This document shows positions 1-11,706 of a DNA stretch of 64,000 nucleotides, piece by piece (positions within the stretch are counted from its first letter, which is position 1; each line of letters begins with the position of its first letter). The stretch is from positions 17,421,680 through 17,485,679 of the forward strand of contig NC_047067.1 of the NCBI RefSeq assembly GCF_902459465.1. Reading direction: 5' to 3'. Origin of the DNA: Asterias rubens (lineage: Eukaryota; Echinodermata; Asteroidea; Forcipulatida; Asteriidae). Below the pieces are notes generated by a model, which saw only the letters and a list, made by a program, of their open reading frames with translations, ran no database searches and was not told where the DNA came from. Made by a program: the position numbers and the translations under genes.

Positions 1-271
1 ATAGAATAGCTTGACGGTTAAATTGGCTGCTCTTTTTCCGAAATTGGCCGAGAAAACCTATGTTAAAATCTTTTATTTCTTTTGTCAGTTAAAAGCCTCA
101 TGATAACTTAACTTTCCTACTTATATCTCAAATGCTTGTAATAAGATAGTTACACAGTTGGCATAACCAGATTTTTATTTGCGTGGGAGGGGAGCAGATG
201 GGGGGGGGGGGGCGGGGGTTGCGCTTTATACTTAAGAGAAACTATTTGCAGGAAGGGTTGATGTACTGAAT
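1..271. other. Intergenic DNA, no gene seen
   Basis: No coding signal is visible. A poly-G tract of about 14 bases near 200 is the only notable feature. Confidence 0.5.
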
Positions 272-644
272 TATAGGCAGTGGACACTATTGGTAATTAC
301 TCAAAATAATTATTAGCATAAAACCTTACTTGGTGACGAGTAATGGGGCGAGGTTGATAGTATGAAACATTGTGAGAAACGGCTACCTCTGAAGTAATGT
401 AGTTTTCGAGAAAGAAGTAATTATCCACGAATTTGATTTCAAGACCTCCAAATTAGATTTTGATGTCCTGAAATCAAGCATCTGAAAGCACACAACTTCG
501 TTTGACAATGGTGTTTATTCTTTCATAATTATACGACCAATTGAGCTCAAATTTTCACAGGTTTCTTATTTTATGCATATGTTGAGATACACCAAGTGGG
601 AAGACTGGTCTTTGACAATTACCAAAAGTGTCTAGTGCCTTTAA
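272..644. mobile_element. MITE-A copy 1 (TTAA-type palindromic MITE)
   Basis: It begins with GGCAGTGGACACTATTGG and ends with the inverted complement (TAGTGCCTTTAA). The interior holds the family hallmarks: a stretch around GAGAAACGGCTACCTCTGAAG, a short palindrome of GAGGTC-like half sites, and TTATTTTATGCATATGTTGAG. The same body recurs at least nine more times in the window in both orientations. It has no coding capacity, so it would be a non-autonomous DNA transposon; the TTAA ends suggest mobilisation by a piggyBac-like enzyme (inference). Confidence 0.85.
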
Positions 645-648
645 GCAA

Positions 649-1076
649 TTAAAGGTAGAGTCAAAGATTGGTAACTTCTTCAAAAGTTAATGACCCCAAG
701 TTACTTGATTGTGAAACAGCCCAGGTTGTAATTGGGTAGACTATTTTGAGAAAGGATCCCCTTAGAACTAATATGGTTTGGATATTGATTCTGAAAAGTG
801 ATTCATGCATGAATTGTTTCTCCTATTTCTGAGGGCTGGTGTATGTTTGTGAATGCTGCAGCCGGAAATGCGTTGGTCACCTCACTAAACAATGGATTTA
901 TTCAATGTTTTTGTGAAAATACCAGTGAGTTTTTACTGTTTCTCAGCAAGCAATCACTGTAATCAGCTGAGACTTTTACTGATGACCTTTACTGTACCTT
1001 TCTTAATAAATATGCATATTAAGTCAGTATAACATCATGTACATTGACAAAACCCAATCTATGACCCGACCTTTAA
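649..1076. mobile_element. MITE-C copy 1
   Basis: The element is bounded by TTAA. Its left end reads TTAAAGGTAGAGTCAAAGATTGG and its right end is the complement of that (CCAATCTATGACCCGACCTTTAA). The interior resembles 33170-33474, sharing the segment around ATTCATGCATGAAT. Its right TTAA is also the left TTAA of the next MITE. Confidence 0.75.
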
Positions 1077-1452
1077 AAGCACTGGACACTATAGGTAATC
1101 ACTCAAAATAGTTGTTAGCATAAAAACTTACTTTGAGCTGTTTGTAGTATAAAACATTATGAGAAACGACTCCCTCTGAAGTAACGTAATTTTGCGAGAA
1201 AGAAGTAATTTTCTACTAAAATATTCGAATTTGGTTTCAAGACCTTAGAATTAGATTTTGAGGTCCTGAAATAAAGCATCTGAAAGCACACAACTTCATG
1301 TGACAAGGTTTTTTTTTTTCACTTAATATCTCACCACTTTGACGACCAATTACGTTCCAATTTTCACAGGTTTGTTATTTTGTGCATATGTTGAGATACA
1401 CCAAGTGAGAAGACTGGTCATTGACAATTACCAAACGTGTACAGTGTCTTTT
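1073..1452. mobile_element. MITE-A copy 2
   Basis: Starts TTAAAAGCACTGGACACTAT and ends ACCAAACGTGTACAGTGTCTT, with the full MITE-A interior. It abuts MITE-C, sharing one TTAA. Confidence 0.85.
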
Positions 1453-1744
1453 ATCATTTCTCAAACAGTCTTTCCCAAACTTAGTATGCCGGTTATGCAC
1501 AAAAGGTGCTTTAATTTAAAATATATAATTTTTTATTTGTTTCTTTATTAATTTGTCCTTTATTTAATTTATTATTATGTTTCAGTTTATATATTCTTTT
1601 TGGTGGTGTGTTGGTGTGATGGGGGGGGGGGGAGGGTAGACTCCCTTCCCCTCCCTCCACTAGCTGGTTACGCCACTGGAAACATAAAAAGAAATAACGG
1701 GAAATTATGTGCTAACTTGTTAAAATAATTACTTGAGTCTATCT

Positions 1745-1976
1745 GGGCCCATTATGCATGGCTTTGCTTTTGCTTACCGCCTAAATCTGCATTCGCGATC
1801 AACATTCTCCGTTTGCGCTAGTTGTGTAAGCGTAGGGCTAGCAATGTGGGGTGCGAGTGCGCACAGCAAAAATTCCCTGCTAACCAATGAAATATGCGTG
1901 ATGTTTGTGCAGAATTCCCTGCTTCTGCAAGCGCCAATTATTTGCTTTTGGTAAGCAGAGCCATGAATCGGCCCCT
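1745..1976. mobile_element. MITE-D copy 1 (GGGCCC-ended palindromic element)
   Basis: The left end GGGCCCATTATGCATGGC and the right end GCCATGAATCGGCCCC are imperfect inverted repeats. Just inside each end is the motif GCTTACCG or its complement GGTAAGCAGAG. A second copy lies at 45397-45646. The reading frames over this region are by-products of the repeat. Confidence 0.75.
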
Positions 1977-3157
1977 GTTGTAGTCAATATTTTGTTCCGT
2001 CCACCAATTGGTTCATGCTACATAACAACAAATTTTGTGCTTTTTTGTGAATACTTATTTTACAATTTGTTATTCTTTTTTATTAAGTTATATTCCTTGT
2101 AACTTATTTGCTGTGGTACCCCTTGTACACGCCTTGAAAAAGACGTGAATCTAGTTTTTCCGCAATTAGGGTTGCTGCAAATCAATGTCTATAGTTGTGA
2201 ATGAGTTGTCGCACTGAAATCGTTCGATCCTTACTCTGGTTTACATCTTATTCTTTTTTTTTAGTACATTTAGTAATTTATATTAGCCTGGTTCTTCCTG
2301 TCTGCTGCTGAAAAACCAACCAATGTTGTACATTTTTAATTGTAGCACTGACAGGTGACCAGGCTAGCAGTCATATTTTTCAAGTATTTTCTAAATTATC
2401 TCTAATCCTTGAAAATTGAGGAGTAAATAATAAAAAAATATATGAAAAACAAATTATATGTCTCGTTTATTAACAAGTCTTTGGTTTTTATTTTTCAGTA
2501 TTGCTTTAGGCAGCTGTAGTGAATGACTTCAAAGAAATGTATTGCATAAGTAGAGGCTAACGTGTGATACAAAACTTGACTACTTGAAATAAAACAGTAG
2601 ATATAAATGAATTTTAACTGTAACTTGTAGTCATGCAAATGAGTGATGCAGCAAACACTTGTTGTGTAAAGGCAGGTTGTTCTTTTGGTAACTGTAAAAT
2701 ACCAGCACCATGCATGCATAAAATAACCTGAAGCCTCTCTCAGATTTAAATTTGTGGGTGAAAAAATTGTCCCTTTCTTTAAAACTACACTGTTTTATAA
2801 TATTAACAGCTCTCCAATGCTCTTTACCAAAATATGTTTTTTATGATCATTAACTTTTGCCTTTGAGAATTATTCAGTGGGTTTTTATTTATCTAGCTTT
2901 CATTAAAAAAAAAAAAGGGTTCACCAAGTTTAATGGGAAACAAAAAGTTTTTCAGTGCACAAAAGACTCTTGGGGGGTTAAGCCGACCCCCGCCCCGTCG
3001 TCGGAGCGCGCCATCCAAACTCCCAAACTATCCTATCTTTGTCGTTGAGGGCAGTCTCTTCATTGTAATGATTTTGCAAATAAAGTGGAGATTGTTTCCT
3101 GCGTTCTGGTGAACGTCTGCTCCATTTTACTGCATTACTTCGAAACCTTTGCGAAGA
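1977..3157. other. Upstream region of PSMB2, non-coding
   Basis: No convincing coding sequence. A small inverted repeat (TAGCCTGG / CCAGGCTA) lies at about 2284-2366. The last 150 bases or so, ending with a long AT-poor stretch before the ATG at 3158, should contain the PSMB2 promoter and 5' leader; no TATA box is obvious. Confidence 0.45.
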
Positions 3158-6100
3158 ATGGAGTTTCTGATCGGTATACAGGGAGATGGGTTCGTTTTGG
3201 TCGCTTCAGATATGACTGCTGGGCGCAGTGTTTTTCTTTTCAAGCATGGTAAGAGCTAAAAATGGTATAAATAAATCCTCATGTCATCAGTAAAGTGGTG
3301 GAGCTGTGACCGTATAGTCGTCTATTTCCGACATAGAATGTCTTTTAAATAAAACCTAATCACATTTCCGCGGCATTGGATATAACTTGTTTATTTTGAA
3401 AAGTTAATTATTGTTGAATGAAAGAACACCTAAGACGTGCTGAGATCATCGAGCATGAATTGTTTGGCTTTGCTTTTTGAATTTTGGATTTGTTTGAATT
3501 TGGTTTGGACTGTTGTTGTGTTGTTTGTTTTGTTTTTCTCAACAATGTTTGTTTGTGTGTGTTTGGACTTGGAGAGTTAACATTAGTTGCGATAACGTAA
3601 CCCTCCTCCCGACGGCCGCCAGGTCGGAGGGTTACGAGATTCCTTTGAGCGGAAACGGTTGATCTTGATCTGGTCCAACACGTACTATTTCGACAGCTAG
3701 TCACCAGATTTGCCCCATTTTTACCACTTTCAAAAATCATGACACAAATTCTGAGGGTACAAACTTAATCCGTAATGTCTAATGCAGCCTGCCATAATAC
3801 TCAAAACACCATTTAGAAAATAATTCGAGGAAAAATGGACAAAAACTTACCAGATTCCAGAGCGAAATCCCAGGTTCATATTTTGAACCTGTCGCATCGC
3901 TTTGTAAACGCATTATTTTGTTGTTGGGCTAAACCATTCTGTTACAATGTTGCAGTGCTACAGTGCGTGCGCGCCATTATGAGTGAACGGCGTGCAATGC
4001 AAACGGACAGCACGCACACGCACTGCAACATTGTAACACCCCTATTACAGAAAGGTTTAGCCCAACAACAAAATAATACGTTCAAAATAAGTTAACATAT
4101 GCAAAGCTTGATATATTACTGCAAAAGAATTATTTTTACGCCTCAGTCAAACCTACCTCCATGGTCAAACTATAGTCAAACTCCAGAGCATCCTTACCTA
4201 ACCTTGCTCTATCATGTATTGTATGGTCAAAAAGGACAAAGCAGGGCTGTTCAGTCAATGGATCAATTAATTGCATTTTTTGTTAAATTCTATTTTATAG
4301 CATGTTTAGTAGATTCATGTGGTCACACTAAAAAAGCTGACCAGTGATGATGACAACTGCCAAAGTCACCTGGAAGTGGTATTTTTTAAAAATAAAGCTT
4401 TTGTCACTAATTTGATGAGTGGAATGTGAAAAAACAGTTAACTAAGGTTTTAAAAAATCAGGTCCTATGTTATTTACAAATTAGTAGACCCCGACCCGAG
4501 AGAGCGCTGTTCGTGATGTCAATCGAGGCAGGCTTTGCCTGTAATGCGTAGAGTAAACACAATTGCAAAGTACATGTACGGACCAAGTCGTGAGTTTGTA
4601 CTTTTCAACAACAAAAAAATGTTTTTTTTCCCGGCAATGCCGACCAGGTGTATTGCTGCTGAATGCAGAAAAACACTTTTTGAAATGTACCAACTCACGA
4701 CTTGGACGACATGTACTTTGCACGTGTGTTTACTATACGCATTGCAGGCAAAGTCTGCCTCGATTGACGTCACAAAAGGGGTAGGCGGAGTCAGCCCCCC
4801 AAACAATGTTATATATTTTGTAAACATATAAATCGTGACAAACAATTACTAGAAAAATTGTTTTATTGTTCGTAAGCATATACTCTTATGTTTGAAAGAA
4901 AAAAAATTCTATTTCCAGGTGACTTTAAATGCACTTTCAAACAATATTTGAACAAAAATAAACAGTATGTGTAAGAGTAATAATAAAATATGTATCCAAA
5001 TTACCTTCAATCTATTGAAAAAGTTTTATTTTTAACTGTAAAAAAAAGGGTTTTTATTTAATATTACCACGATTTAGTAACAAAAAGAAGCGTTTGCCAT
5101 GATGCTACTACTGGAACGCACTTGGACAATACCATATGAATTGAGTTGGTTCAAGGGCTAATACATTTTTTTTTACTGCTGTTTTTGTTGGTATAGAGCA
5201 AGACAACTTACTGATCTTAATATACACTTTATTGATACAAAAAGTTCAGTAACGAGTGGATGATCCGAAGGCGTTGATGACAGCCTGGCACTTTCTTCTC
5301 ATGCTGCACACAAGTCTTGTGATGCGCTGATGATGAGGGATGGCGTTCCATTCTTCATTAAGGAACCTGGTTAGGTCAGCCACAGTTGATGTGTTGGTGG
5401 TTCTGGCACGGACAGCGAGGCCAAGCTGGTCCCACAGATGTTCCATCGGATTCAGGTCTGGACTGTTAGCGGGCCAAACCATCCGGTGCACCCCAACATT
5501 TTTCAGGTAGTCAGTCACCAGTCGGGCTCGATTGGGGCGAGCGGTGTCATCTTGAAAGATTGCATTTGGTCCAAAGTCTGCAAGTATGGGACTGCATTCG
5601 GCTGTAGAATATCGTCTTGCAAATACCCATCAAACAAGGTGTTTTTCATGAGATGAGGGTAAATTATTGTGTCCGATGAGCTCACTGGTGCAATTCATTG
5701 TGTAAACCATTAATGGTTCTGAAAAGCTTGATCGGTTTGATTAATGAGCATTACCTATTGACCATTCACAGACAACGGTAATTTTGGCACATTTGGTTTG
5801 TGACTTTGCCTCATTGTTATGCATGTAGCCAAGTTCAGCAACATGTAATCATTGCAAATGTGATATAATTTTAAAGAGGAACAGTTCAGTTTTGCATTGA
5901 TATATACCATATACACAGAGAGTATTAAATAATAACAAATATACTGGATTGAAAAAAGTTTCCTTACTTTTTGTGAGCAGTTTATATAAAAAATGTTGGG
6001 GTGCACCAGATGGATTGGCCTGCTAACAGTTCAGACCTGAATCCCATGGAACATCTGTGGGACCAGCTTGGCCTCGCTGTCCGCGCCAGAACCACCAACA

Positions 6101-9100
6101 CATCAACTATGGCTGACCTAACCAGGTTCCTTAATAAAGAATGGAACGCCATCCCTCATCATAAGCGCATCACAAGACTTGTGTGCAGCATGAGAAGAAG
6201 GTGCCAGGCTGTCATCAACGCCTTCGGATCATTCACTTGTTACTGAACTTTTTGTATCAATAAAGTGTATTAAGATCAGTAAGTTGTCTTGCTCTATACC
6301 AAACTTCTTGTCTCAATAAAGTGGATTAAGATTCAGTAAGTTGTCTTGCTTGTTTGAATTACAGTGTCAATTTGATTGTTCACACAGTAACACAAAATTG
6401 CTAATTTTGGCACATTTGATTTGTGACTTTGTCTCATTCTCATTAACGTGGTCAAGTCCAGCAACATGTAATCATTGCAACTGTGGTATCATTTTAAAGA
6501 GGAACAGTTCAGCTTTGCATTGATATATACCATATACAAAGAGAGTATTAAATAATGACAAATATACTGGATTGAAAAAAGTTTCCTTACTTTTTGTGAG
6601 CAGTTTATAACACTAAAGTTTTTAACACTCGGGTAATTGTCTTCATTTACTGTAGATCAGGAAAAGATGTTTAAGCTTAGTGACAAACTACTGATGCTGT
6701 GCGCTGGTGAGACAGGAGACACTGTGCAGTTTGCTGAATATATACAGAAGAACATCCAGCTATACAAGATGAGAAATGGTAAGATCATATGTAGACACCT
6801 TCCAGTGTCAAGTGACAACAGTGAAAATAAGTTTGTTAACTATGCATATCTGTTCAGGCATGTCCTCCCAAAACACTGAATTTAAGTACAGAACAATTAT
6901 TTTACAATGTAGTAAACAGTGGAGTGGCCAAGTGGTCTACTGGCACTGCAATGAAAATGATTCCAGGTCTTGTCAGAGTGTGGGTTTGGGTTCTGCCGTC
7001 GGTTACACCAAACTCTTCCTAACTTAGGATGGTGCTTGTCTAACTGGAGGTCTGTATTGTTGTGAATAATTTTGTGCTATGTAACTAGCCGCTGAACTTG
7101 ACGTCGCGAGTGTTTGAAGTTGGAGTTCACCCAACACGGCAGTTACTGAGCTTATAGTCATGCATAATAAATAGTGCAGCTCGGCATTGGATGGCTGTGA
7201 CTTTCCTGATGTGTGTGTAGATCCCAGACTGGACTGCAGTATTCAATGTTTGGACGAACTAAACTCTAGTAGGCCTGGATTTTGACTTTGCGGGGGGGGG
7301 GGGGGGGGGGGGGGGGGATGACTCCAAGCATCCCATTAGCGGTAAGATTCAAGATGAGTTGTCATTATTACCATCTAGTGATTTGTATTGTGACATCATA
7401 AATTGTATCTTAAATTCACAGGGTATGAGCTGTCCCCACATGCAGCAGCAAACTTCACAAGAAAAAATCTGGCAGACTTTCTCAGGAGCAGGGTGAGTCT
7501 TTTAAGAGATTACTTATAAATCCAGATGAATCTGTCAATTAGGCGAAGAAACAAATAATGGAAAATTTGTTTTGTATAAGTCCACAACAAGAAGCTAAGT
7601 GAACAATAGGTTGTATAGTAGAAAAACATGCAGTCAATCAGGAAATGTTTGAAATTAGCAGTTTTTGTTTATCAGTTTAGTTACAAGAAATAGAAATGTT
7701 TTTGTTTGATTTTGTTTTGTTTTGACCTTATATAATACTAGAGCTGTGATTCGGTAACTTTCTGATTTCTATCTCAATAAACTGTATTATTTTAACTGCA
7801 CAACTATTCAACATTACTGAGGGGGTACTTGTCAGAGTTACAGGGCAGTACCAAAAACTATTTCCAAATACCATTGTCTAAACCTTATCTCTTCTAACTA
7901 TTGTTTTCAGACACCATATTCCGTCAATATGTTAATAGCAGGCCACGATGACCAGGACGGCCCGTCATTATATTTTATGGACTACCTGGCATCCCTCAAC
8001 AAGGTCCCTTATGGAGCACATGGCTACGGTGCAATGTTCTCACTCAGTATCATGGACAGACATTATAGGAGAGGTGAGGAACCAGACTACATTGGCTTGG
8101 ACTATCATCATCTTTTACAGTACAGAAACGAATTTGAGAAAAAAAATATCTCAGTGCAAAGATTTATAATTGTGTCTATTCTATCTGCACGATGAGAAAA
8201 ATTATTAATAATGATTATAATCCAGTATTTGACCATTCGGCACCAGTGTGATTTAAACACTGTTGACTGGTGGAGTGCCAAGGCGGAGCTGTGTAGTGCA
8301 CTAGACTTAGGTTTTTTTGGTAAATTTCAGGGTCTGGGTTTGATGCCTGGTCAAGGCACTTGTGTCCTTAAACAAGACTCTTTACTCGCCTGTGATCACG
8401 GATGTGATATTAACTATGTCCTATTCTAGAGCAGAGTTCTTGTAAGCGTTTTTAGTGACAAGATGCCAGAGTAAAATGCCTGTGGATGTGTTTCCTCTGG
8501 ATTCAGGGACAGCACTGAGCACACGGTGCTTCTCACTCATTGGTGTCAGGTCAAATCCAAAATAATAACTTCTTGTTTTTTCCATCCATGTCTCAGACTT
8601 GATTCCTTTTTTAATTAATACTCCTTTATGACCCTTTTTGTTGTTCACATTGGCAGATATCAACCAAGAGGAAGCGATGGATATTCTGAAGAAATGTTTA
8701 GTGGAGGTAAGTTGACAGTTTTATTGGGAGGGGGGAGGGGACTAAAGATGTGAGTGGGCGTGCTCTTAATATACAGGAATAAGCACAGAGTTTAAAACAA
8801 TGGTAAACTTGTTGCTGTGCTCATGAAAAATATTGTCCCTAACCCTAGCAGTGTCAGTGTTCCTGTGCCGATAATACCAGATCAAACTTGTTGACTGTGT
8901 GTTGGCGAGGTCGATTGAATAAGACATTTGTATTGGTTTAAACTTGCCATGTGCGGATGACCTTTGTGAAAATTCAAGTTTTAGAAATCAGTTATGAACT
9001 TGGCAGTCATTGTTTCTTGAATTGTTCTGTGGGATTTCTGTAAGAAAGGGGGCAATTTACAGATTAAAATGCATGCCATTACCCATATACATAGAGAGCA

Positions 9101-9731
9101 TTACATTTAGCAATTTATGGTTAAGCAGCAATATGGTTAAAAGTATAGTCATGTATTTATAGGAGAATGTATACAGAAAGATATAATAAAAGTCACTTGG
9201 ATAGTTTCAGCTAAATTCAGTGATATACGTACTTGTTGAGAAAACAGTAAACTGTCACGGTATTTTCACAGGAATTTTTAATACATTTACCAACCGCATC
9301 TCTGGCTGCAGCATTCCCGAATGAACACCAGCCATCAGAAACCCTGAAAAACGATTGAATAAATCGTTTTTTTTATTCAAATGTTTTGGGGTAAATTTTT
9401 TTAGCAATTAGTTATCTTTACAAGGTTTCAGTCCAGCAGATATGAAGTACTTCTGTTTTTCAGCAGATATGAAGTCCAGCAGATATGAAGTACTTCTGTT
9501 TTTCATTAATAACAAAACGGAACGACAATAAAAAGCATAAATGTTGTGAATTAAATAGGTTTAAGTATTTAATTTAAAAGTGACGTTGAATCTGTACTGA
9601 TCTACTTTTTATGTTTCACTTCTGTAAAGGTACAAAAGCGATTTTTGATCAACCTGCCTGCATTCCAAGTCAAAGTTGTAGATAAGGATGGTATTCACTC
9701 CCTACCAGTCATCGACGCAAAAACTCTCTGA
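3158..9731 (+). CDS. PSMB2: Proteasome subunit beta type-2 (PSMB2), six exons
   Basis: Exons are 3158-3248, 6656-6778, 7422-7492, 7911-8073, 8657-8706 and 9630-9731. All have GT/AG borders and matching phases, and together they encode 199 aa plus TGA (human 201 aa). The product is a non-catalytic beta-type subunit (yeast beta4) of the 20S core particle, the cytoplasmic and nuclear protease that degrades ubiquitinated proteins. The first exon gives MEFLIGIQG, matching the family start without a propeptide or processed Thr1. Later exons carry [50 protein letters not shown] and, at the C-terminus, [10 protein letters not shown]. No frameshift or stop interrupts it. The 3.4-kb first intron is packed with repeats, including Tc1-like fragments ending about 45 bp before exon 2. 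A possible poly(A) signal AATAAA lies at 10664-10669 with GT-rich DNA after it. Confidence 0.97.
3585..3636. repeat. Degraded hairpin repeat (AGTTGCGATAACGTAACC type)
   Basis: The left arm AGTTGCGATAACGTAACCC faces GGAGGGTTACGAGAT. A better preserved member of the same hairpin family is at 36948-37010 in NUP37 intron 1. It lies in PSMB2 intron 1. Confidence 0.6.
3907..4082. mobile_element. Foldback MITE in PSMB2 intron 1
   Basis: Long inverted arms run inwards from AACGCATTATTTTG and CAAAATAATACGTT. They include the paired segments TTGTTGGGCTAAACC and GGTTTAGCCCAACAA, and TTACAATGTTGCAGTG with its complement. No coding capacity. Confidence 0.8.
4513..4773. mobile_element. Foldback MITE in PSMB2 intron 1
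   Basis: The arms begin GTGATGTCAATCGAGGCAGG and end with the complement CTGCCTCGATTGACGTCAC. Further inside, TACATGTACGGACCAAGTCG pairs with CGACTTGGACGACATGTA. The roughly 80-aa reading frames across it on both strands are palindrome by-products. Confidence 0.85.
5190..5987 (-). mobile_element. Tc1-like transposon, internally deleted copy 1
   Basis: On the minus strand this starts at a terminal sequence TATAAACTGCTCACAAAAAG (5968-5987), runs through non-coding DNA, then enters the C-terminal part of a Tc1/mariner transposase (reading frame 5518-5246). It ends with the 3' end down to 5190. The frame contains [19 protein letters not shown], the region around the third catalytic acid of the DDE fold, then a C-terminal helix-rich tail. 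The N-terminal DNA-binding and first catalytic parts are missing. A roughly 310-bp stretch (5190-5503) is repeated in inverted orientation at 5988-6300. Confidence 0.85.
5988..6612. mobile_element. Tc1-like fragments, inverted copy plus duplicated 5' end
   Basis: 5988-6300 is the inverted partner of 5190-5503 and carries a second transposase C-terminal frame (6001-6246, + strand, [17 protein letters not shown]). A second, partly matching 3' end follows at about 6303-6347. Then 6403-6610 repeats 5780-5986 directly, including the Tc1 end AGCAGTTTATA. The block is a rearranged or nested set of deletion derivatives with no intact transposase. It ends about 45 bp before the PSMB2 exon 2 acceptor. 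Confidence 0.8.
6918..7065 (+). mobile_element. tRNA-derived SINE remnant
   Basis: An A-box-like GGCCAAGTGGTCTAC is followed by a weak B-box-like GGGTTTGGGTTCTGCC. The spacing and the later TAGGATGGTGCTTGT fit the degraded SINE-like repeats also seen at 8265-8430 and 39235-39470. It lies in PSMB2 intron 2. Confidence 0.4.
7292..7317. repeat. Poly-G tract of 26 bases
   Basis: An uninterrupted homopolymer in PSMB2 intron 2. It could form a G-quadruplex, and its exact length is likely to be unreliable in an assembly. Confidence 0.9.
8074..8656. other. PSMB2 intron 4 with a SINE-like remnant
   Basis: Between exons 4 and 5. At about 8265-8430 (+) there is a SINE-like stretch: GGAGTGCCAAGGCGGAGCTG as a degraded A-box region, GGTCTGGGTTTGATGCC as a B-box-like region, then CAAGGCACTTGTGTCC, a tail also seen at 39235-39470. 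Nothing else is recognisable. Confidence 0.45.
8707..9629. other. PSMB2 intron 5
   Basis: No coding sequence other than the flanking exons. A short imperfect tandem duplication (unit containing CAGCAGATATGAAGTACTTC) lies at 9432-9504. Confidence 0.6.
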
Positions 9732-11706
9732 AGTCTGATGGATTAGCTTATTCAAAATAAAAATGCAGACCATTATTTGTGACCAGCTATCTTGATTGTA
9801 CCTAAAACAATCCATGGCATGCAGAGTAGCGATCTTCCCTAGAATTGGGGGGGGGGGGAGGTGCCTTTCCAAGTGTTTTTTATAAACAGCTAGGGTTTTG
9901 AATTGCAATCTAGGAGCCATGGTAATTGTAAGATGAAACCTGTTGTATTTGAGATTTAAAATGTACTGTAAACAAAGAAATGTTGTCTCCAATTCACTTG
10001 TGATCTTGTCAGGGTGAATGAAGTTAACTATTGACTTTGAATTTTATGCATTTGGATGAACCACCCGTCTTCAGCGCATGTAATGTTACCTGATGTTAAC
10101 TAATGTTAGGAAGGACACCATTTTGATTTGGGCGGGAACGTACATACTTGTACCTTTATTGTAGTCCATAAGTTAAAAAAAAACAATCGTAAATCATAGG
10201 TGTTGTTTTTCCTCGCAAAGCTGGCATTTCTGGCAATACTACAATGTATATTGCTTTGTTTTGACTTAGGCAGGGGATATTAAAAATGTATAAATAATTT
10301 ACTTTTGGAATTTTGCAGTAGAACCCTTGCAAAGTACATTAATACAAATTGTATCAGTTGCTTCTAAAAAATCACCATTTTCTAGTGTTCACAAAAATAT
10401 GTTCAAGTCTAAAAACTGAAGTCCTTTTTCTTTAGAGTTGCTGACAAAGCTGAACACTTCAGTGTGTATGACAGTTTTTTTTATGAGTTTCCAGAACTTA
10501 TTTCTATTTCCGAGCAAGTTCTAAGCCTCAATTTTGAAAAGGTTTCCAGTGAAATTAACATAAGAATTAAATTCAAGAAAGTGTGACTAAAATGTTCTCA
10601 AACTTTCAAGCATCCAACTAAAGCGTCTGTAAGAGATGTTTTGTACTTCTATGAAATGGTTCAAATAAAACAGGAGTGTTTTCTTTTCTCAATCGTTATC
10701 GTGTGGTTCTACTTCTGTCAGATTTGTGTGCATTTCCTTTGTAGTTTTTCTTCTGTTTCGTTGTCTTTTGCTTTGTTTTTAAAGGCACTGGACACTGTTA
10801 ATTACTCAAAACAATTGTAAGCATAAAAACTTACTTGGTAACAAGCAATGGAGAGCTGTTGATAGTATAAAACATTGCCCCCCCCCTGAAATAGCGTACA
10901 ATATAGTTTTTGAGGAAGCTAAAATAATATTTGAATTGATTTTGAGACCTCAGACGAGGTCTCGAATTCAAGCATCCGAAAGCACACAACCTGTGCGACA
11001 AGGGTGTGTTTTCTTCCTTTGTTCTCTTGCAACCTCGACGACCAATTGAGTCGAAATTTTTCACAGATATGTTATTTTTTGCACGAAATGCACCAAGTGA
11101 GAAGACTGGTCTTTGACAATTACCAAAGGGATACATTGTGGTATTACTTATAAATCAAAGAAAGCATTAAACAGGAGGCCGGTATGGTCAACAATAATGG
11201 ATTAATGGAAGTTTATTTTGCTTGACAAACTCCTGCGCATATACATAAGATTCTTAAAGATCATTTGGAATGGTATGTGTTGAGTGCGGACAAAATCTCA
11301 TCTAATCATTTGCACCCCTTCAATTGGTGTATTTTTGTCTTTTTGGAATTTCAGACAAATCTATGCTTGTCTCTTATGCCTCATCATTATGAAGATCTTT
11401 TCTGACAACATTTTACTTTACTTCAGCTAGCCTGAGCCAGTCTGCTTCTAGCATTGATCTCCATACTGAAGATCAATAGATGGGTTTTTTTAGCTGTCAA
11501 AAATGCAAGGCTAGTCGGCGTCAAAAAAAGCCACAGTGATCAAGTGAAGCACGCCCTCTAGTGGTCTACAATAGTTTGGCTTGTAAAGGCAAAACAGCTA
11601 GCTGATCGATCATCACATCACATTACACAACATATCGTTCACGATCACACGTTCGACACGAAGATTGAATCTTGAACAAATAAATCACTAGTAAAGAGAG
11701 GTGAAG
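9732..11706. other. PSMB2 3' region and SMPD2 upstream region
   Basis: AATAAA occurs at 9756-9761, only 25 bases after the PSMB2 stop, and at 10664-10669 followed by GT-rich DNA; the latter looks the better poly(A) site. MITE-A copy 3 fills 10779-11140. The roughly 150 bases before 11707 are the likely SMPD2 promoter and leader; no core element stands out. Confidence 0.5.
10779..11140. mobile_element. MITE-A copy 3
   Basis: Begins TTAAAGGCACTGGACACTG and retains the interior AAGCACACAACCTGTG and GACGACCAATTGAG. The right end is degraded (TTACCAAAGGGATACATTG). Confidence 0.85.

Noticed and set aside
1733-1954. Short frames over MITE-D, the 4.5-4.8 kb foldback and 46.4-46.9 kb MITEs
   Set aside because: They arise from palindromes and repeat on both strands; no domain and no start context.
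3408-3740. 110-aa minus-strand frame upstream in PSMB2 intron 1
   Set aside because: Low-complexity KQTTQQQ-type sequence with no domain, across a hairpin repeat; not supported as a gene.
5246-6246. Two small Tc1 transposase genes
   Set aside because: Only the C-terminal third is encoded, in inverted copies within rearranged debris; no intact catalytic domain.
9756-9761. AATAAA 25 bases after the PSMB2 stop as the poly(A) signal
   Set aside because: Possible but gives a very short 3' UTR; the signal at 10664 with GT-rich DNA after it looks better. Not decided.
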